A stretch of 64,000 nucleotides of DNA, taken from NCBI GenBank assembly GCA_026413225.1, contig CM048591.1, positions 35,867,803 through 35,931,802 of the forward strand, given 5' to 3'. The notes under the pieces were generated by a model, which was given only the letters and a program-made list of their open reading frames with translations, was not told the DNA's origin and made no database searches. The stretch comes from Otis tarda. Lineage: Eukaryota > Chordata > Aves > Otidiformes > Otididae. Position 1 is the stretch's first letter, and each line of letters starts with the position of its first letter. A program made the position numbers and the translations under genes. Below, in pieces: positions 58,701 to 64,000 of this stretch.

Positions 58701-61583
58701 CTAAGGTCCAAATCCAGCTATCTTTAAAACTCATATATGATCAGATCCAAAGTTTTGGTTCAGTTCATTATGAGACATCTGCAAAATTTGGACTCTGATG
58801 CAGTAACTTCCTCAAAGTTTGCTGTGTCCAGATGTCTGGTGGGGAATGTTGCTCACTTGGGCCATTCCATCTGTTTGGTTTTTGTCTTACTTTTCTTAAA
58901 TGTTCCTACATTTTTATTTTAATTTTATATCTGACATAGATCTTTTGAGACAGTAAATTTTATGCTGACTGTATTTGAAACACTGAAATCCCTTTAATCC
59001 TGTTGGTTTTGTTTTTGTTTTTTTTTTTATGCAATAGAAAGAGAAGATAAGCATGATACTATACAGAAACTAATCTACACTAATTCATTGTGGGATTGTA
59101 CTGCTGCCCACTGTCTTGAATTCAGTTTTGGAGTGATCCAGTGTATCACTTCAGGGGCTGGAAATCTTCAAGATATTGCTGCTGTCTTGTAAGACTAGAT
59201 AATGAAGACCACACAGTTTGTAATACACTGGTAGATCTAGCATTTCATTTCTTATTAGAAAGTTTTTGCTCCTCCTTTTGGAATTGCTTAACTCCAACAT
59301 GTCAGCTCCAGTCCTCATTTGCTTCTGATTTGTGACTTCCTTTACACATGATGATCATTTCAATGAGTTGAAAAGTGCCATTGTTCTTGAATGACTCTAT
59401 CTTCTCTGAACTGTTCATGGAAATAAACCTGGAAGATACAGTAGCTCTTTATGATTTAAGCTAGTGATATCACCTTAAAGATAGCAGACCACACTTCAAG
59501 AAACTTTGTTTTGCTTTCTGATGAAATTAAGCCCAAAGGCCAAAACCAGGGATGGACTTCCAAGTCAACTTACCTGATTTAGAAAACAAGAACACTGTGA
59601 GGGCAAGTACCTTTCACCAAAAATAGTGAATATTCTACTGACTCTGTATTGTAAGCTGTGCAGTGTGCAAACAAAGCCTTCATCTAGGAGGGGCTGTATT
59701 TGAAAACAATTTGTTCTGTGGCATCTAGACAAAAAGAGAAAATGAATTCTCTGCCTCATAAATATACTTCTGTTCTGCAGAAGTGTACTGCAGGTGGTGA
59801 CCATCCAGAGGCAAAGTTGAGAGCACCTCTCAGCAGAGAGCTGGAAGATATGACACTTCTGCATTCTCTCCCTGCTAGAAAGCCATGGCCTGTAAAGTGG
59901 TACGTGTTGGGGCGGGAAGGGCAGGGCCATTCTTTCTACGTCTCCCGTGCCCTACGATCAGTGTTCACTTGGAGCACACTGCCTTCAGTCATTATGACTT
60001 CATTAACAGGGGACAGTTTCCACATGTGAAGCAAGGAGGAGCAGAGCTTTCTAAGTCACAGGGATGTTGACAAAGCTGAGCCTGAGCTGCACAGGAACAG
60101 TGCACAGACAAATGTTTGGCATCAGAATTACACTTGGGCTCCAGCAGTTTAGCTGCTCAAGTCCAGTGAGGCTCCACAGCCAAAATCACAATGCTCTGAC
60201 TTCTTACTTTATAGAGACCAGTTTTATATTAAGCATCAATTTCTGTTCGGTTTAACCTACTTCACGGTGCATCAGGAGGAACTACTTGCAACACCCTGCA
60301 AAGGTGTAAATATTTACTTACAAAGACAGCAGGAGATCTGTGTTTTTATTCGAAAAGGAATGGCAAAATTACTGTATCAGGAGCTGAGCAGGACTTCCAG
60401 GTTCTGCAACTCAGGATAGTCTGAAAGTACGTGTACTGGCTAAACTCCTACTGAGCTGTCTAATGACAAGACTTTTAAAAGGAGGGCTCAGGGACTATTT
60501 TGTGTGCCATCTTTACTGGCAATGGAATATTATTTTGTTTCCTAAGTAGCCTTATTGATCTCTGAGGGAATACTTATATGTTTTAAACCATAATTTACCA
60601 TTCAATAAGAGCAAAATCAGATCACAAAGCAGAGCTACCTTTACAATCTCGGGTGGGCCAAGAAAGTGGGCCAAGGAATTGCTAGCCTTTTTTAGAGCTC
60701 TGCTCATCTAATCCATCTCAACAAGAAGGGCTCAGTCTCTGGCATTCAGCAACAGTGTCAGGGAGCGTACAGAGTGTACTTTCAGCACCAGAGGAGAAGT
60801 AGGAGGATCCTCTTTTGCGTTCTTTATGGTTCCTCTCTAAAGAGTGCCTCTAGTGCATCTGGCAGTCTCCATTCAGCTACATGTAGGGGCAGAAGCATGT
60901 TGTACTTCTTCACATACTTTTTCCTGGCAACCTGCTCAATAAGAATTTTTGTACTCCTTTTAGAACATAAGCAAGATCAAAGGTGACATTTTGCCTATTT
61001 CTTAAATTAACTTTAAGTCTTGTAATAATAAATGTTGAACATTTTGCAGAACAATCAGATATGCATAAGTTATTGCTATCAAAAGAGTATCCTTCCTTTT
61101 CCTGAAACACGGGACTTAACACACAAAGAAAGACGGAGAATTGCTTTGGGTGGTACCATTGAGTATTGCTGGGAGTACTGGAGTCAGATGGTAATAAAGA
61201 GAAATCAGCATAGGCTGAGCAATCAGAAAAAGTTCTTAATGAGCTAGCATCCCAAGAGGCTTAGGGAAAACCCTGTCATATGGAATGCTTAACATTTCAT
61301 GTTTAATGTTAGACTGCAAAATGCATTGAACGAGGGAATAATCCTGCTCTGGCAGAGGAAGGTACTTATAATGCAACTAATAATTTCAGGGCCAAATTCT
61401 CTGCTAGCATAAATAAGCCAAGCTCTGCTGAAGTCAAAGGAGACCCACCCTTTCATGCCAACAAAGGATATAGTCTTCCCTGCTACTCTGAATGTAGCAC
61501 AGTTTTGAATGGGGATCATTAATCCCCATGAAGCAGAGGCCTGTGTGAGTACTTGGCTTTCCAGGAGGGTTTCTTTTTTCTTT

Positions 61584-61585
<2 letters not shown>

Positions 61586-61614
<29 letters not shown>
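61586..61614. repeat. Uninterrupted T29 run in a pyrimidine tract
   Basis: Twenty-nine consecutive T within a longer polypyrimidine stretch (about 61570-61618). On the minus strand it would read poly(A), but I see no retrocopied gene or SINE body next to it. Confidence 0.85.
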
Positions 61615-62859
61615 CCCCTGCTATGATAAAAGCCTGAATGAGAAAAAGCAAACTATGGCATTCTTTATTTAACCCTCAATGCGTGGTGTTTGTTGACCAT
61701 CATAGCAGTCTTTGTCCTAGCTTTGTCTCAGGAGGCAATGTGATTTTTTCAAACCAGGTACTGCCAAAGAGAATTGCGTTGAACTAAATCTTTAATTTTT
61801 TAATGCATATGCTTGACGAAACTAAGGGCATAAAAACAAGGAACCAGCATTCTAACTGCATGCACATTACTAAACTGCTTTTGGGGTTTTTTTTGTGGTC
61901 CTGTCCCTTGCTACTTATTATTTCGTTTAAGCAGCTAAACTCTCTTCTCTCTCTCTTTCTTCCCTCTGCTTCCACCAGCTTCATTCCAATAAATAATAGG
62001 CTCAAATGTGGGCTTAAGATGTATCCTGGGAGATCATCTAACCTCGCACTTTCAGACCTCCAAGTTTCACATGCCTAGCAGCAATTCACAATTTATTTGT
62101 TCTTCTTGCTAGCTCCTTTGCAAGGCTTGAGGGAATTATCAAGACTTACTAGCAATTGCAGTGGAGAACGTTTCAGCCAGGAATGAAAGTTGCTGTCATC
62201 AGGTAAACAAAATCTGATGAGATTTAGTCAGAAATAAAAATTAAGCATGCATAAACCTGCTGGACTGTGACCCCCATCTATTCACAACACTCATAGGAAT
62301 TTGGTTGAGTAGGCCCGGGCAGAACGTTGCTTGAAACCCCAAAGGGAAAGAGCTAAGTGTGATTCGGTGCATTATGCAGGCAGAGGCAGAACACGGTTTT
62401 TACAAGCATATTAGAATATCTTTAACTCCAGGTTTGGGATCTGAATGGGCTTGACTCTTCTGTTTGTTTCCCTTCAGCCTGGGTGGGATCACTGCCTTTA
62501 AGAATTTAAGAGGAATCTTGCCACCAACACCAGTAGAAATACATGGAAGCACCCTGTATAAATAGCATCACAGTTGAGCTGGTCTGATCCTTATCCTGGC
62601 TAATTGTATGCCTATGCCACTTTGACATGACCGGTATTTATTTATTAGTTATAGGAAAAAGCATTCTGCTGGCTTTTCAGCAGGTTTAAGAAAAAAACTT
62701 TTGCTTTTAGGGAGTGTGGGGAAGAAAGACAAAACCATAGTTCTTTCTGTCTATCTTATATGCCAAAATGATGCAATGGAGCCAAAATGGCAATATATTG
62801 AAAGAATGCTTTGCTGTAAAGCACTTTGCATCCATTCAACCTATCCAGAACTCACCCAG

Positions 62860-63102
62860 CCTGCTAAACTAAAGCTTCCTTTCTGATTTGGGCTTGAGGT
62901 TTGGTAGACTGTAGGTTTAACTGCAAATTGGATAAGGGTGGAAACACCTTATCCAGTGGTCTCTCTTCAGTAGGCACTGTCATGATGTGTAGATTTGGAC
63001 GGAGATGTGCCTGTGAAAGCCTTGCAGGGAACAGGAGTCTGAAGGACACACTTTTACTACTTGGGTTTTTAATGAATCTACAAACCTTTACCAGCATGTG
63101 CA
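62860..63102 (-). pseudogene. Possible decayed continuation of the fossil viral element
   Basis: Downstream of the small ORF the minus strand keeps short basic and hydrophobic stretches in shifting frames, for example CRFIKNPSSK in one and LQGFHRHISVQ in another. That is what a worn C-terminal half of the small gene would look like. No motif is decisive, so the element's inner boundary cannot be set. Confidence 0.3.
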
Positions 63103-63258
63103 TCACTTGGGGGTTAATGCAATGCTCTCCTTCAACGCATTCCGGGCAATTTCAGAAATGGCCTTTATCAGGTCACCAGAAGGAGTGCAAGAATATTGCT
63201 TTCCTCTGCCAGGGGGAGGACCAATCAACAGCTCCAAGAGGGACAGACACTGGGACAT
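63103..63258 (-). pseudogene. Short ORF of a Polinton/adintovirus-like element, following the ATPase
   Basis: An ATG at 63258-63256 opens a 51-codon frame ending in TGA at 63103-63105. It starts 57 nt after the ATPase stop, on the same strand. Such tight head-to-tail packing is unlike the surrounding vertebrate DNA. The translation has a short hydrophobic start (LSLLELL), a Gly/Pro stretch and then an amphipathic helix with SGDLIKAISEIARNALK and IALTP. I associate this helix-plus-LTP pattern with a short conserved protein of Polinton-like elements. That is from memory, and its function (possibly a minor virion protein) is uncertain. The frame probably ends early through mutation, since related pattern continues below 63103 in other frames. 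Confidence 0.5.
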
Positions 63259-63315
63259 TGTGTTCCTAAGTCTGCACTGATAACAACACAAGATGTCAGT
63301 CCAGGTCCTTTCTAT

Positions 63316-63956
63316 TTACTGTTGAACACCAGTTTTTTCTGTTTTCAATGAGTGGAGAGTCAGCTGCTCTGGCTGGAAAAGACCAGTTCTTAGCCTAAAA
63401 GCCTCTGGGGTAAAAGCACTTAAATAGGCAACCAGATACCTATGCAGTACCTACATAACTTTTTCAAATGCTTCTAAAAAAAACCAGGGCCTTGCAAGAT
63501 ATATCTGGCTAGGGATGCAACCTGGAGGTTGTCTCTGGGATTCTCAAATAACACCATATATTTTGTGTTGAGAGTGACTGTGCAGCTCTTTCTACCCTGG
63601 CAAATATCCTTCTGGACGCTGAGATTCCTGTAACGCAGATACTTAGTAAAAGCTTTCTCAGTTTCGTTGCTCTCACAAGCAGGGTTCATCAAATCATTGA
63701 TCACAACTGCATTTACTTTATTAGGGGAAAATAAATGGTTATCATTATAACTTTCAGATGAGTCCTCCACAAGTTTGATAAAAAAATATTTACAGAGTAG
63801 TTCCTGCCAACAACAGTCAGATCACACAATATTCTCATGCATAACAGAGAGGTAGTGGTTGGTGTTCCCCAAAATACTTTTTGCAAAATAGACCTTCCCA
63901 CAGTTGTTAGGCTGTGCCAGAATAGCAAAAGAGGGGTGCTTCCAGCACATGCCCAT
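63316..63956 (-). pseudogene. Fossil A32/FtsK-HerA-type packaging ATPase of a Polinton/Maverick-like element
   Basis: In living elements this ATPase drives genome packaging into the capsid. On the minus strand one frame runs from an ATG near 63956 (or 63950) past KHPSFAIL to a P-loop-like AQPNNCGKV (63891-63917), where the usual glycines are lost but Gly-Lys remain. ENIV and WQEL follow, then the Walker-B-like AVVINDLM (63687-63710; the first acid is Asn), RNLSV, CQGRKS and the signature MVLFENPRDNLQ with LAR (about 63500-63557). After a T8 run (+ strand A 63476-63483) the similarity shifts to another frame: LEAFEK, YLVAYLS, TPEAFRLRTGLF, ending at TAA 63316-63318. Breaks are TGA 63822-63824, the frame change at T8 and TAG 63451-63453. 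Its length of about 213 codons suits the family. The order of motifs across 600 bp makes chance unlikely. A host AAA protein is less likely because of the NPRD and TPE...RLR motifs. Confidence 0.85.
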
Positions 63957-64000
63957 GATCAAAAACTGTAGGGAAGGCTTTTAAAATTTTAATTGGTACT
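63957..64000. other. Right edge, probable upstream flank of the ATPase fossil
   Basis: On the minus strand this is AT-rich, with an in-frame TAA at 63981-63983 before the first ATG. It could be the promoter or intergenic gap of the element. The rest of the element would lie beyond the window. Confidence 0.3.

Larger units (their letters stand above)
44134..62859. other. Long intergenic stretch, no gene recognised
   Basis: AT-rich sequence of 18.7 kb. Translated ORFs are all under about 125 codons, overlap on both strands and show no domain I recognise. Landmarks are the CTCF-like motif at 47238, the alternating purine-pyrimidine tract at 49716, a TAA run near 54238 and the 29-T run at 61586. 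No CR1 or LTR copy of appreciable length is visible. Confidence 0.55.

Noticed and set aside
59565-60029. Overlapping ORFs of 121 (minus) and 109 (plus) codons
   Set aside because: No recognisable domain, no splice or repeat context, and both strands open over the same bases, as expected by chance.
61289-61651. 120-codon minus ORF with a lysine run
   Set aside because: The lysines are the T29 run read in reverse; the rest shows no similarity I recognise.
1-64000. tRNA, rRNA, CRISPR or bacterial-type operons
   Set aside because: None of the expected stems, repeat-spacer patterns or gene packing is visible; the sequence is vertebrate nuclear DNA.

Overview
The window looks like avian nuclear DNA. 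It is AT-rich and intron-dominated. Its repeats are almost all CR1 LINE fragments with the 8-bp (ATTCTRTG) tail, plus two related endogenous-retrovirus LTRs. The only cellular gene I can support is a vertebrate endophilin. The spliced product is endophilin-A1 (SH3GL2), not A2 or A3: the N-BAR core and the SH3 domain are nearly collinear with the mammalian A1 protein as I know it. SH3GL2 is Z-linked in chicken, so a Z-chromosome origin is likely, but this is inference from synteny knowledge.

Layout. Positions 1-16256 are the 3' part of the first SH3GL2 intron; the coding exon for the first ~15 residues lies upstream of the window. Eight coding exons run on the + strand from 16257 to 38304. They carry 1014 nt, or 337 codons plus TAG. 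Adding the 15 residues of the missing first exon gives 352, the usual length. All eight exons have AG acceptors, the seven internal donors are GT, and all phases join without a break. The 3' UTR ends near 39590 after an AATAAA at 39567. An antisense solo LTR (18207-19352, 5-bp target duplication CCATT) sits in intron 2. CR1 copies sit in introns 1, 4 and 7.

From 39.6 kb to about 62.9 kb I see no gene. This stretch holds a second LTR of the same family (39976 to about 40685), a cluster of broken and nested CR1 pieces (42985-44107), a CTCF-like motif (47238-47252), a 44-bp alternating purine-pyrimidine tract (49716-49759) and a 29-T run.

The most unusual feature is at the right edge. The minus strand from about 63956 to 63316 carries a decayed but recognisable A32/FtsK-HerA-type DNA-packaging ATPase of the Polinton/Maverick (adintovirus-like) kind. 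It has a degraded P-loop, a Walker-B-like strand, the family's NPRD motif and the C-terminal segment, interrupted by two stops and one frame change. Just downstream on the same strand is a short ORF (63258-63103) that looks like the next small gene of such an element. Together they suggest a fossil double-stranded-DNA virus or transposon that probably continues past base 64000.
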